Assembly: GCF_900182785.1 (NCBI RefSeq)
Contig: NZ_FXTS01000001.1
Location: 62,001-126,000, forward strand
Source: Oceanospirillum linum
Lineage (GTDB): Bacteria > Pseudomonadota > Gammaproteobacteria > Pseudomonadales > Halomonadaceae
Length of the DNA stretch: 64,000 nucleotides
Direction: 5' to 3'
Of the stretch, positions 27,338-36,405 are shown piece by piece. A program made the translations under genes and the position numbers. The notes beneath the pieces were generated by a model. The model was given only the letters and a program-made list of their open reading frames with translations. It ran no database searches and had not been told where the DNA came from. How positions within the stretch are numbered: the stretch's first letter is position 1; each line of letters starts with the position of its first letter.

Positions 27338-27553
27338 ACCGCGTAGATCAGCAATAATATACACGCAAGTTTACGTTTAAGAATGTGACGTGATTTTAAA
27401 ATACAGGAAAACTAAAAAATAAAAACACCCGCCTCGTATCATGCAGTGAAGCGTCCCAATGTTGGATGCCTAGCTTTATGTTCGCGGCGGTGTTCATAGG
27501 TTGGCCCGGAAACTGTGTTTTTACTGCACAGAAAGCACGACGAACTTGAGACT
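27338..27553. other. Intergenic segment between chemoreceptor and PACE gene
   Basis: No gene identified. The minus strand has a short frame ending HPTLGRFTA that looks like a leftover coding end rather than a gene. Confidence 0.3.
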
Positions 27554-27985
27554 CTAAACCAGAGCTGCAATTTTTCCTTTCGCAACCAATTGAGCTCGGA
27601 TTGAGTCATATATCCAGTTGAATGCAATCGCGTAAAGTACGAAGAAAACAACAATCCCGGCATCCATCACCAATACAGTCCAAAAGCCAAGTTGAAGTAC
27701 CCACATCAGTAGCGGGAGCGACACCAGCATCAAACCCAGTTCAAAGCCTAAGCCATGCAGAATACGCGTTTTTTTGGTTCTTTTGCTGCGGTCAACGCCG
27801 TAAATCTTATCGTAACCGTAGTTGTAGACGTAGTTCCATATCATCGCAATCAATGACAAAGATAACGCCAAGCCTGCCATTTTCACTACCCCGCCACCCA
27901 TAATGTAGGTTGCCGCTACGGCCATCAAAATCAAAGCAACTACTTCAAACAGTACCATGTGTAACATGCGTTCTTTATGTGACAT
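27554..27985 (-). CDS. PACE family multidrug efflux transporter (AceI-like)
   Basis: 143 residues with four membrane helices and the paired bacterial transmembrane motif of the PACE family: RMLHMVLFEVVAL in helix 1 (conserved Glu), WNYVYNYGYD after helix 2, RILHGLGFELGLM in helix 3 and FNWIYDSI at the end. Family members pump chlorhexidine, acriflavine and related biocides and also polyamines. The divergent LysR gene is arranged like aceR beside aceI in Acinetobacter. Codon use is more AT-rich and Vibrio-like than in flanking genes, consistent with transfer. Confidence 0.9.
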   Translation of the reverse strand: MSHKERMLHMVLFEVVALILMAVAATYIMGGGVVKMAGLALSLSLIAMIWNYVYNYGYDKIYGVDRSKRTKKTRILHGLGFELGLMLVSLPLLMWVLQLGFWTVLVMDAGIVVFFVLYAIAFNWIYDSIRAQLVAKGKIAALV

Positions 27986-28053
27986 CTTTTTGCTCTCTTT
28001 ATGTGTTTCTAGATTTTATGGGCTAATGACTTGGCCAGATAATATCTATTTAA

Positions 28054-28095
28054 GTGATAATATAAAGATAGTTAACATCACATTTAGTGATAATA
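28054..28095. promoter_or_regulatory. Direct repeat GTGATAATA in the PACE/LysR divergent promoter
   Basis: Identical nonamers at 28054-28062 and 28087-28095, 33 bp apart (about three helical turns). This is a plausible operator for the adjacent LysR regulator. Confidence 0.4.
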
Positions 28096-28113
28096 AGTAT
28101 TGAAGGATACCGA

Positions 28114-28995
28114 ATGTACAACATAGATCAGCTGAGAATGTTTGTGTATGCCGTTGAATTAGGATCATTTTCTGCCAGTGCCCGCGAGTTGGGCAAGGTG
28201 CAGTCGGCGGTGAGCCAAGGCATCAATAATCTTGAAATCGATTTTAATGTTCAACTTTTTGACCGTTCGACACGCAAACCAACCCTTACTGCGCAAGGTC
28301 AGCAGATCTTTAAGCAGGTCAAAGCAATTATTCTGCAGGTGGAAGATCTCAACTCTTCCGTCAATGCCATCAATAATCAAGAAGAAGGACTGCTACGTAT
28401 TGCATTAGATGATGCGCTGTTACTTCCTTCACTGTCTAAGGTGTTGGACAAATTTAGCCAAACATTCCCAGCGACAGAGCTTGAGTTAATGGCCGCAGCG
28501 AGTACCGATGTGAATCGCTTGGTGTCACAAGACCGCGCGGATATCGGCCTCATGTTTACCGACCTAGTTTTCCATGCGGACTCCGAACCGTGCTTTATCG
28601 GCAACCTACCTTTTGTTGCTGTGTGCCATCCAAGCCATGCTTTGTCTAAGGTGAGTGTTGCTAAGTTGCCTGATTTAATCCCACATCGCCAGCTCATCCT
28701 ACGAGGCAACAAAGGTAAGGTGATTGACCATTTTCCGGTGGTAGCAGGCAAGGTGTGGTGGGCGAACAGCTTTGTCGCCATTAAAGAGATGATTGTGCAT
28801 AGCTCAGTGGGTTGGGCGTATCTACCACGTTACTTAGTGGAAAATGAAATCCGACACGGCAAACTTAACCAGATTAACGTCTCGTTTGACCATAAAACAT
28901 GGTCGCCTCCTGTCGATTTGCTGATATCCAAGAAAGCGACGAAAGGGCCAGGCTTACTGTGGCTGGAAGAGCATCTCAAAACTTTGCTCGACTGA
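28114..28995 (+). CDS. LysR-family regulator next to the PACE efflux gene
   Basis: 293 residues with an N-terminal HTH (LGSFSASARELGKVQSAVSQGI) and an effector domain. It is divergent from the PACE transporter, so by analogy with AceR it probably activates it when the drug or polyamine is present. ATG 28114 has AGGA 7 nt upstream; an in-frame GTG at 28087 lies in the repeat and is unlikely. Base composition is like the pump gene and unlike the surroundings. Confidence 0.87.
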   Translation: MYNIDQLRMFVYAVELGSFSASARELGKVQSAVSQGINNLEIDFNVQLFDRSTRKPTLTAQGQQIFKQVKAIILQVEDLNSSVNAINNQEEGLLRIALDDALLLPSLSKVLDKFSQTFPATELELMAAASTDVNRLVSQDRADIGLMFTDLVFHADSEPCFIGNLPFVAVCHPSHALSKVSVAKLPDLIPHRQLILRGNKGKVIDHFPVVAGKVWWANSFVAIKEMIVHSSVGWAYLPRYLVENEIRHGKLNQINVSFDHKTWSPPVDLLISKKATKGPGLLWLEEHLKTLLD

Positions 28996-29050
28996 TTTGC
29001 CACAAGAAGTAATCCTGAACACCCACAATCTTACCTCGTCCTATTAACAC

Positions 29051-29096
29051 GTTAACCCACCGCGTCGCCACTATCTGAAAATAGCCATCAGCTGCT
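29051..29096. repeat. Imperfect direct repeat, copy 2
   Basis: Second copy of the repeat at 24688-24733. It lies just beyond the LysR gene and closes a 4.4-kb block holding the chemoreceptor and the efflux pair. Confidence 0.5.
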
Positions 29097-29230
29097 GCCC
29101 GCCTAAGCGACGGATAAGAGGTAAATTATAGATGTAACTACTACTTCTCCTACAAGCAAAAACCCTCGGTATGAGTTGGCGTATTAGTGCTTGGTATTCA
29201 ACCCTGCTTTGCTTACCAAGTAGCGATCCC

Positions 29231-30040
29231 TTACTTAGGGACCGCCACCGCTTTAAAGCCATATGATTGCAAGATGATCTGACCTGCCGATGACAGAATA
29301 TACATCGCCAGCTGTGATGCGTGTTTCGGTGCGCCATCGCGCACGATCAAACCGTAGTCTGCCCCAACAGACAGCTCCGTCGGGACAGAAATAATCTGCA
29401 GGTCTTTAACCTGTTTCTTAGCCAGTACCGCATTGGTGCAGTAAGTCAGGAAAACATCCGCTTTCTTCTCACTCATCACCCAGCCGTACTGGTTTAACCC
29501 TTTAGGGACTTTGGCACTGTCAGTACCGCCGGTAAGCTGCAGCGCTTTAAAGGAGAGCATTTCAAAGGAGCCGGATTTAATCTGCTCGGCTTTTTCGAAC
29601 AACCTCCAGGCGTAATCACCGCTTGGATCTGCTTTGGGGGTGGAAGTACCCACTTTGACATTGTCATCCAACAGGGTTCTCAGCAGGTTATCGCTGGTCA
29701 GGTTTAGTTCAGGCTGCGCCAGCGCGCACAACTGATTACCAGCAAACATAACCACCGGACTACCCCACTGCTGAGAAGCCAGCTTGCGAGGATGCGCCAT
29801 ATTGGCAGAGGCAAAAACATCCGGTTGCGCGCCCTTCTCAATCGCTTTACGCAGTAGACCGCTGGGGCCAAATTTAGTATTTACGACCGTTTTGTATTCT
29901 TTCTCGTAGGCGGAAACCACATCACTCATGGCGGCCTTAAGGCTGCCCGCAGCATACAGGGTTAATACATCAGAATGTGCAGGTAATGAGTACATAACAG
30001 ATAAAGAAGCAACCAGTGTTGCAACACGTTTGCGGATCAT
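29231..30040 (-). CDS. modA: Molybdate ABC transporter substrate-binding protein
   Basis: 269 residues with a signal peptide (cleavage near SLPAHS-D) and the ModA fold: LYAAGSLKAAMSDV at the start, FGPSGLLRKAIEKGAQPDVFASAN, and a hinge region with ADYGLIV. It should capture molybdate or tungstate in the periplasm. No modB or modC is adjacent, so it must work with a permease elsewhere or have another oxyanion role. ATG 30040 has AGGAG 9 nt upstream. Confidence 0.88.
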   Translation of the reverse strand: MIRKRVATLVASLSVMYSLPAHSDVLTLYAAGSLKAAMSDVVSAYEKEYKTVVNTKFGPSGLLRKAIEKGAQPDVFASANMAHPRKLASQQWGSPVVMFAGNQLCALAQPELNLTSDNLLRTLLDDNVKVGTSTPKADPSGDYAWRLFEKAEQIKSGSFEMLSFKALQLTGGTDSAKVPKGLNQYGWVMSEKKADVFLTYCTNAVLAKKQVKDLQIISVPTELSVGADYGLIVRDGAPKHASQLAMYILSSAGQIILQSYGFKAVAVPK

Positions 30041-30219
30041 CAGAAGAAACTCCTCAGTCATTCAAACCCGGCTGACAATCAGACAACAGGGTTCTGCCGC
30101 ACCAGTCAGGCATACATTTAGGAGATCTTTGATATGAAAGGGAGAGGTTCCGTCTCAAATCAGTCGCATCCTGCGCACTGCCTGACCATAAGGTCAAAGT
30201 TTGGAGCAATACTAACTGA

Positions 30220-30253
30220 AAGCCCCCAATGCAGGTATCTGCATCGGGGGCCT
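30220..30253. terminator. Intrinsic terminator after livF
   Basis: 13-bp arms 30220-30232 / 30237-30249 with one G-T pair, 35 nt beyond the livF stop. The T run is better on the plus strand (TTTT) than on the minus strand (TTT), but no plus-strand gene precedes it. Confidence 0.7.
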
Positions 30254-30283
30254 TTTAGACTAAAACACTAGGCGTCAAACTGA

Positions 30284-30982
30284 TCAGCCACCCAGATAAG
30301 CCTTACGTACGTCTTCGTTCACCAGCAGATTATCACCAGTGTCTTCCAGTACGATCTTACCATGCTCAATAACATAACCGCGGTCGGCCAGTTTCAGCGC
30401 CTGGTTTGCGTTCTGCTCCACCAGGAAGATGGTGGTGCCTTCGCTACGTAGCTGATCGATGATCTCGAAGATCTGGTTAATGATGATCGGTGCCAGACCC
30501 AGTGAGGGTTCATCCAGAATCAGCAATCCAGGATTACTCATCATGGCACGGCCAATGGCCAACATCTGCTGCTCACCACCGGACATGGTACCGGCACGCT
30601 GGCTGTAACGTTCTTTCAAACGCGGAAACAGCTCCAGCACGTGGGCCAGGCGCTCTTCATAGTTGGTATAGTTAAAGAAACCACCCATGGCGAGGTTCTC
30701 TTCAACGGTCATACCGGAGAAAACACGACGACCTTCCGGCACGACCGCTAGGCCGGTACGCATAATCTCAGACGTTGCCTTCTGGGTGATATCTTCACCT
30801 TTCCAGGTCACCGTGCCGGATGATGCACGGGGATCACCACAGGCAGTCATCAGCAAGGTGGTTTTACCCGCACCATTGGCACCGATCAGGGTAACAATCT
30901 CACCCTTCTCAACATTCAGGGATACGCCTTGCAGAGCCTCAATGGGACCGTAGTGCGTATGAACATTATCAAGTCTCAGCAT
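30284..30982 (-). CDS. livF: Branched-chain amino acid ABC transporter ATP-binding protein LivF
   Basis: 232-residue ATPase with Walker A GANGAGKTT, signature SGGEQQML, Walker B LLILDEPSLGLAP and the switch His region. LivF proteins run about 233 residues and this one carries YGPIEALQGVSL at the N terminus. Last gene of livKHMGF; its start overlaps the livG stop by one base. Confidence 0.95.
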   Translation of the reverse strand: MLRLDNVHTHYGPIEALQGVSLNVEKGEIVTLIGANGAGKTTLLMTACGDPRASSGTVTWKGEDITQKATSEIMRTGLAVVPEGRRVFSGMTVEENLAMGGFFNYTNYEERLAHVLELFPRLKERYSQRAGTMSGGEQQMLAIGRAMMSNPGLLILDEPSLGLAPIIINQIFEIIDQLRSEGTTIFLVEQNANQALKLADRGYVIEHGKIVLEDTGDNLLVNEDVRKAYLGG

Positions 30983-31749
30983 TACTCTTCTCCCAGATAA
31001 GCTTTGATTACCTCAGGGTTGCCCTGAATTTCAGCAGGTGTTCCCGCTGCCAGTGGTTCACCCTGATTCACCACATAGATCTGGTCAGAGATACCCATAA
31101 CCAGCCCCATATCATGTTCAATCAGAAGAATAGAGATACCCTGCTCATCCCGCAGTTGGACAATCAGCTCATCCAGCGCCTTGGTTTCGTTCGGGTTCAG
31201 ACCTGCCGCTGGCTCATCCAGCATCAGTAGTTTCGGCTCGGTTACCATGCAACGGGCGATTTCCAGACGGCGCTGCTGACCATAAGCCAGGTTTCCGGCT
31301 TCACGGTTAGCGAACTCCAGAAGGCCGACACGCTCCAGCCAGTGAGCGGCACGGTCCATCAGTTCCTGTTCGCTCTTTTTAAAGCCTGGCGTCATAAAGA
31401 AACCTTTCAGAAGGCTATGCTCGGCATGCATATGCTGAGCGACCAAAAGATTCTCAATCACGGTCATCTCTTTAAACAGGCGCACGTTCTGGAAAGTACG
31501 TACCATGCCTTCCCGGGCGATCAGGTGGCCGGGCTTGCCCCGCAGCTCTTTGCCCTGGAAGATAACAGAGCCTGCAGTTGGAATATAAAAGCCACTCACA
31601 CAGTTGAAAACCGTGGTTTTACCGGCACCATTCGGGCCGATAACCGATACAATTTGCTTTTCTTTTACTTCAAGATCGACGCCGTTTACTGCCAGCAGGC
31701 CACCAAAGCGCATCGTCAAATCTTTTACTGTTAACAGATTATTAGTCAC
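30982..31749 (-). CDS. livG: Branched-chain amino acid ABC transporter ATP-binding protein LivG
   Basis: 255 residues: Walker A GPNGAGKTT, the LivG-typical RTFQNVRLFKEMTV segment, signature AYGQQRRLEIAR, and Walker B LLMLDEPAAGLNP. It forms the ATPase heterodimer with LivF. It overlaps livM by 8 nt and livF by 1 nt, so translation is coupled. Confidence 0.95.
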   Translation of the reverse strand: MTNNLLTVKDLTMRFGGLLAVNGVDLEVKEKQIVSVIGPNGAGKTTVFNCVSGFYIPTAGSVIFQGKELRGKPGHLIAREGMVRTFQNVRLFKEMTVIENLLVAQHMHAEHSLLKGFFMTPGFKKSEQELMDRAAHWLERVGLLEFANREAGNLAYGQQRRLEIARCMVTEPKLLMLDEPAAGLNPNETKALDELIVQLRDEQGISILLIEHDMGLVMGISDQIYVVNQGEPLAAGTPAEIQGNPEVIKAYLGEE

Positions 31750-32995
31750 GTTTCAGCTCCAAATGCGGACGTTTCATCGGCAGCAGACCCTGTGGTCGCC
31801 AGATCATCATAAGCACCATCATCAGGCCGAATAACAGCATGCGGTATTCATCAAACTCACGGGCTAATTCAGGCAGAACGGTCATGGCAATCGCCGCCAG
31901 AATAACACCCAGCTGAGAGCCCATACCACCTAACACCACAATAGCGAGAATGATGGCAGATTCGATAAAAGTGAAGGATTCCGGGCTGATAAAGCCCTGT
32001 CGTGCCGCAAAGAAAGAACCGGCAAAACCCGCAAAAGACGCACCAATGGTAAACGCACCCAACTTAATTGACGTAGGGTTCAGGCCCAAAGACCGGCAGG
32101 CGATATCATCTTCACGCAGCGCCTCCCAGGCACGGCCGATCGGCATACGAATCAGACGGCGAATCACATAAACGGTGATCAGAACCAGAACCAGTGCCAT
32201 CAGGTACAGGAACATCACTTTGTATTCACTGCTGTAGCCGATACCAAAGAACTCATGGAAGGTTGTTGCCCCTTCTTCCGACGGACGGCGGCTGAACTCA
32301 AGGCCAAACAGCGTCGGCTTGGGAATACGTGCGATACCATTCGGGCCGCCCGTAAGCTCTGTCCAGTTATTCAGCAAAATACGGATGATCTCACCAAAGC
32401 CCAACGTCACAATCGCCAGATAATCTCCGCGCAAACGCAACACAGGGAAGCCCAGCAAGAAGCCGAACAGAGCAGCCAGACCACCGGCAATCGGTAGTGC
32501 TACCCAGAAAGAAACACCGAAGTACATGTTCAGCAATGCGTAGGTATAAGCACCCACGGCATAGAAGCCAACGTAGCCAAGATCCAACAGACCTGCCAGA
32601 CCGACCACCACGTTTAACCCCAGACCCAACATCACATAGATCAGGGTCAGGGTAGCGATATCCACCGCACCACGGGAACTCAGGAAAGGAAAGATCAGCA
32701 GGCCGATGATCACAAACATCGTCCAGACACGTTGCTGCTGAGGCGTACGTAAAAAGCCCGGAAGCTCCATACGCTCATCACTGCGCATTTTGGTAGTAAA
32801 ACGGCCAACCTGCTCCCGAAACAGCTGCAGCAGAAAGACCAGTACAACACCCACAAACAGGAATGTAATTTTGCCGGTTGAAGACGCTTCAACAACCAGG
32901 TTGATACCTTCTGAGGTCAGAGACATCCCCAGCAGGAAACCACCCAGCACCAGAGTAATCAAGGCGGCTACAAATGCAGAAGTCACACGAGACAT
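31742..32995 (-). CDS. livM: Branched-chain amino acid ABC transporter permease LivM
   Basis: 417 residues, a long LivM. An N-terminal extension has two membrane helices and a charged linker (KMRSDERMELPGFLRTPQQ) before the conserved permease core: GLNVVVGLAGLLDLGYVGFYAVGAY, the EAA-like EALREDDIACRSLG loop, and GGMGSQLGVILAA. It shares one base with the livH stop. It forms the membrane channel with LivH. Confidence 0.95.
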   Translation of the reverse strand: MSRVTSAFVAALITLVLGGFLLGMSLTSEGINLVVEASSTGKITFLFVGVVLVFLLQLFREQVGRFTTKMRSDERMELPGFLRTPQQQRVWTMFVIIGLLIFPFLSSRGAVDIATLTLIYVMLGLGLNVVVGLAGLLDLGYVGFYAVGAYTYALLNMYFGVSFWVALPIAGGLAALFGFLLGFPVLRLRGDYLAIVTLGFGEIIRILLNNWTELTGGPNGIARIPKPTLFGLEFSRRPSEEGATTFHEFFGIGYSSEYKVMFLYLMALVLVLITVYVIRRLIRMPIGRAWEALREDDIACRSLGLNPTSIKLGAFTIGASFAGFAGSFFAARQGFISPESFTFIESAIILAIVVLGGMGSQLGVILAAIAMTVLPELAREFDEYRMLLFGLMMVLMMIWRPQGLLPMKRPHLELKRD

Positions 32996-33921
32996 TAGAT
33001 TTTCTCCACCTCAGGTTTACCCAGAATACCCTGCGGCATAAACAACAGAATCAGAACCAGCAATGAGAAAGCAACAACGTCTTTATATTCTGCTGTCAGA
33101 TAACCTGCTGTAAGACTCTCTGAAATACCCAGAATCAGACCACCCAGCATCGCACCCGGAATACTACCGATACCGCCTAATACAGCCGCTGTAAAGGCTT
33201 TAAGCCCGGCAATAAAGCCGATATAGGGGTTCACAACACCGTAGTAAAGTCCCAGCAACATACCCGCAACCGCCGCAAGAGCTGCACCGATAACGAAGGT
33301 CACTGCGATAACATTATTTGAATTGATACCCAACAGGTTGGTCATGCCAATATCCTGAGCACAAGCTCGGCAGGCACGTCCCATACGTGAACGGGTAATA
33401 AACAGGGTCAGACCAATCATACACAGAACTGTCGTCACCATAATGATCACCTGCATGTAGGAGATCATAATATGGCTGCCTGAGGGGTCACCAAACAGAA
33501 AGCCACCCTGGATCATACTTGGCATCGCAATATCACGGGAGCCCTGAGCCAGACGAATATAGTTCTGAAGAAAAATAGACATACCGATAGCAGAGATCAG
33601 AGCAATCAGGCGTTTACTACCACGCAACGGTCTGTATGCAACCCGTTCAATGGAAAAGCCGTAAGCACTGGCTACCAGAATACTCACCGCCAGCGCCATG
33701 GCGATAAGCAGGAAAGGATTATCAATACCCAGCATACTTAAACCCGCCAGGGCGATAAACGCGACATACGTACCGATCATATACACTTCGCCATGGGCGA
33801 AGTTGATCATGCCGATGATGCCATAAACCATCGTGTAGCCGATGGCGATCAACGCATAGGTACTACCTATGGTCAGACCATTAGCAATCTGCTGAAGAAA
33901 ATAAAAAATAGACTCGGACAT
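32995..33921 (-). CDS. livH: Branched-chain amino acid ABC transporter permease LivH
   Basis: 308 residues of the LivH family. Core segments are GLTIGSTYALIAIGYTMVYG, INFAHGEVYMIG and RACAQDIGMTNLLGI, with GGIGSIPGAMLGG near the end. ATG 33921 (MSESIFYFLQQ) has AAGG about 9 nt upstream. A longer in-frame start at 33990 lies inside the livK-livH hairpin region and is unlikely. Confidence 0.95.
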   Translation of the reverse strand: MSESIFYFLQQIANGLTIGSTYALIAIGYTMVYGIIGMINFAHGEVYMIGTYVAFIALAGLSMLGIDNPFLLIAMALAVSILVASAYGFSIERVAYRPLRGSKRLIALISAIGMSIFLQNYIRLAQGSRDIAMPSMIQGGFLFGDPSGSHIMISYMQVIIMVTTVLCMIGLTLFITRSRMGRACRACAQDIGMTNLLGINSNNVIAVTFVIGAALAAVAGMLLGLYYGVVNPYIGFIAGLKAFTAAVLGGIGSIPGAMLGGLILGISESLTAGYLTAEYKDVVAFSLLVLILLFMPQGILGKPEVEKI

Positions 33922-33949
33922 TGGTTGACACCTTGAGAGCAACGCTAAA

Positions 33950-33978
33950 CCCGAAGCCTGCTTTTGGCAGGCTTCGGG
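33950..33978 (-). promoter_or_regulatory. Intercistronic hairpin between livK and livH
   Basis: Perfect 12-bp arms 33950-33961 / 33967-33978 with a 5-nt loop, followed on the minus strand by only GTTTAG. This looks like a partial terminator or mRNA stabiliser that raises binding-protein output over permease output, common in ABC operons. Confidence 0.65.
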
Positions 33979-34037
33979 GGGAACGTTCACAGTGTACTTT
34001 GTAAGTGAACTGTTCGGTTCAATATTATTATGAAGAC

Positions 34038-35153
34038 TTATTTGGCAGGGGATTTAGTGCCATCAGCGTGCCAGTTGTAAACAACGAAGTTGAATGAGGT
34101 CAGGTCACCCTTTTCATCAAACTTAACGTCACCAATCGGCGTGGAAAATGAAGCTTTATGCATGTGCTCTGCAACTTCATAAGGATCGTTGCTGCCAGTT
34201 GCATTCATACTGTCAGCCATAACCTGAACCGCTGCGTAAGCAGGCATTACGAATGGGCCGGAAGGATCCTGTCCTTTCTTTTCAAACGCACTGACCAGAC
34301 CTTTGTTCTTAGGGTCCAGTTCAAAGCTTGGTGGTAGGGTAACCAGCAGACCTTCAGAAGCTTCACCGGCGATTGCAGAGATGTCTTTGTTACCAACACC
34401 TTCAGGGCCCATAAATTTCACATCAAGACCCAGCTCAGCAGACTGACGCAAAATCAGACCCAGCTCAGGGTGGTAACCACCGTAGTAAACGAAGTCCACA
34501 TTGTTACGCTTCAGTTTAGCAACCAGAGCAGAGAAGTCTTTATCACCAGCAGTGATACCCTCAAACATCACAACATCAACACCCGCCTCTTCAACGGTGC
34601 TCTTAACAGCTGTTGCGATACCTTCGCCATACTGCTGCTTATCATGAATAACCGCCATGCGCTTAGGTTTTATGCTCTCAGCAACAAAACGACCCGCAAC
34701 AGGCCCCTGAAGGCTGTCCAGACCGATGGTACGGAAGATCAGTTCATAACCCTGCAGTGTGATATCGGGGTTAGTAGACGCCGCAGTTACCATCACAATG
34801 CCTTCATCTTCATAGATATCAGATGCGGGCTGGGTTGAGCTTGAGCACAGATGGCCAACAACGTAGCTAATGCCATCATTTACGATTTTGTTAGCTACCG
34901 CTACCGCTTGTTTAGGGTCACAAGCATCATCGTATTTAACGCCGACCAGTTTTTCACCGTTTACGCCGCCGTTTTTGTTGATCTGCTCGATCGCCATTTC
35001 AGCGCCGATAAACTGCATATCACCATACTGTGCAACAGGGCCGGAAACGGGGCCTGCAAGGGCAATTTTGATCTCAGCCTGAGCCAGAGAAGCGCCCATC
35101 AATGCGGCGGAAACACCCATTCCAATAAGAGTTTTTTTCACCATGCTCTTCAT
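34038..35153 (-). CDS. livK: Branched-chain amino acid ABC transporter substrate-binding protein LivK/LivJ
   Basis: 371 residues with a Sec signal peptide ending SLAQA-E. The periplasmic-binding fold follows: IKIALAGPVSGPVAQYGDMQ, VVGHLCSSSTQPASDIY, and a C-terminal IGDVKFDEKGD. It binds Leu, Ile, Val or related amino acids. First gene of the operon, 116 nt before livH with a hairpin between. Two Cys (CDP and CSS) may form the disulfide known in this family. Exact specificity is not readable. Confidence 0.92.
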   Translation of the reverse strand: MKSMVKKTLIGMGVSAALMGASLAQAEIKIALAGPVSGPVAQYGDMQFIGAEMAIEQINKNGGVNGEKLVGVKYDDACDPKQAVAVANKIVNDGISYVVGHLCSSSTQPASDIYEDEGIVMVTAASTNPDITLQGYELIFRTIGLDSLQGPVAGRFVAESIKPKRMAVIHDKQQYGEGIATAVKSTVEEAGVDVVMFEGITAGDKDFSALVAKLKRNNVDFVYYGGYHPELGLILRQSAELGLDVKFMGPEGVGNKDISAIAGEASEGLLVTLPPSFELDPKNKGLVSAFEKKGQDPSGPFVMPAYAAVQVMADSMNATGSNDPYEVAEHMHKASFSTPIGDVKFDEKGDLTSFNFVVYNWHADGTKSPAK

Positions 35154-35620
35154 TATTATTTCCCATTTTATTATTGATAATTCGATTTCAGCTGAATTAA
35201 CAGGGATCTCGTCTCAGCTGATTATTCTGATTTCTGAGAAAAAATGACTCACATTCCACCATTGATTCAACAGAACACCAGACCTTCGACTAAGGATTAT
35301 TCACTCAAATTCTGAGTTTTGTCTAGTTTGTATCGGTACAAATTTCATTTACAAGCCATTTCCGGCCAAAAATAAAACTAGTGAAGAAGCAAATACCAAG
35401 AAAATAAATCAGAATACAGACCAAAAAACAGATATATCAACTACATGAAGAATAAAACCAGGTATTTAGCTCCGTTTGTAACACTTTATTTACAACTCTT
35501 TTTTGTAGTGCATTTTTTTTAAATTCAGGTACTTAACAGTAAAAAAATTGGTCATTTTTTACGCAAAAGGCCGAGTTGTGAGCTAAGTTTTAGTCAGACA
35601 CTCAAAATCAGAGGTGGGCT
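35154..35620. other. AT-rich promoter region between livK and the DUF3135 gene
   Basis: No gene. Two related inverted repeats stand out: TTTGTA-TCGG-TACAAA at 35327-35342 and TTGTAA-N8-TTACAA at 35476-35495. They are candidate operators for either divergent gene; the binding protein is unknown. Confidence 0.4.
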
Positions 35621-35977
35621 ATGACAACCCAATTACCTTCGTTTGATGTGCTAATGGATCTGGCCCAAAACAACCCTGAACAACTGGAACAAATACGCAA
35701 TGTCCTAAGTGAGGAGATTATTCAGAACGCCTCACCAAGAGCTCGCAATAAACTTAAGGGCATTATCTTTAGAGTAGATATGGAGCGCCAGCGTAGCAAA
35801 ACTCCTCTGCAAAGCTGTATTCGTATTGCGGTTCTGATGCAGGCGTCCTATGGTCAGATGCGGGAAAAACTGGACCTGCTGTTCCAGGCACAACCTCTGC
35901 GCCTGGTACCCCCTACCGAGATACCTGAACCTGAACAAACAGATAACGTTTTGCCTTTCAGGTCAGCGAATAAGTAA
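35621..35977 (+). CDS. DUF3135 family protein
   Basis: 118 residues. LPSFDVLMDLAQNNPEQLE at the start and the central RNKLKGIIFRVDMERQRSKTPLQSCIRI match the DUF3135 family. Soluble, helical, function unknown. AGAGGTGGG lies just before the ATG. Monocistronic, divergent from livK. Confidence 0.82.
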   Translation: MTTQLPSFDVLMDLAQNNPEQLEQIRNVLSEEIIQNASPRARNKLKGIIFRVDMERQRSKTPLQSCIRIAVLMQASYGQMREKLDLLFQAQPLRLVPPTEIPEPEQTDNVLPFRSANK

Positions 35978-36170
35978 CTGACGGGCCGTCTAAGTGACTG
36001 AGCCTGTACCCCATCTTTTCGTGTGATAGCGGCGCATTCAATCTAATCCCATCAATAACCACCGCACCCAGTTAATATCACTAAAGAACCCACTAGTACG
36101 AAGAATAAACAACCGTCAACAGGCACAGATATTCTTCCATTCTATTAAAAGCTACGTCTACTCTACTTAC

Positions 36171-36185
36171 TGGCATGCATCCTGC
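36171..36185 (+). promoter_or_regulatory. Sigma-54-like promoter element upstream of amt
   Basis: TGGCATGCATCCTGC has GG-N10-GC spacing (GG 36172-36173, GC 36184-36185), as expected for a nitrogen-controlled amt promoter. GCACCA-type half-sites lie downstream (about 36225-36241, 36279-36284, 36321-36326) rather than upstream, which weakens the NtrC model. Confidence 0.35.
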
Positions 36186-36405
36186 TTTTTAAGGCAATAA
36201 GCGCCTTTAGTTAGTGCATAAATGCACCGCCACGATGCAATAAAAAAGTGATAAAAATCATTAGGTTAGTACATCGGGCACCAAAAGATTATTTTCTTTG
36301 CGATATCACTCTACTTATTGGCGCACCACTCGTGCGCAAAACCTGTGCAGCACAGACTCAAAAACGCTCTGATATAGGGCATATAAAAAATACAAGGGGA
36401 AGCCT

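Noticed and set aside
24688..29096. Integron attC sites at the GTTAACCC repeats
   Set aside because: The core does not fit GTTRRRY, no R'' partner or integrase was found, and no VCR-like secondary structure is present.
29071..29337. 88-residue minus-strand frame after modA
   Set aside because: It overlaps the 3' end of modA in another frame, has no plausible start and looks like the edge of the accessory block.
36171..36240. A small hairpin after the amt sigma-54 element as a terminator or riboswitch
   Set aside because: Only five base pairs (AAGGC/GCCTT) with no matching family; likely chance.
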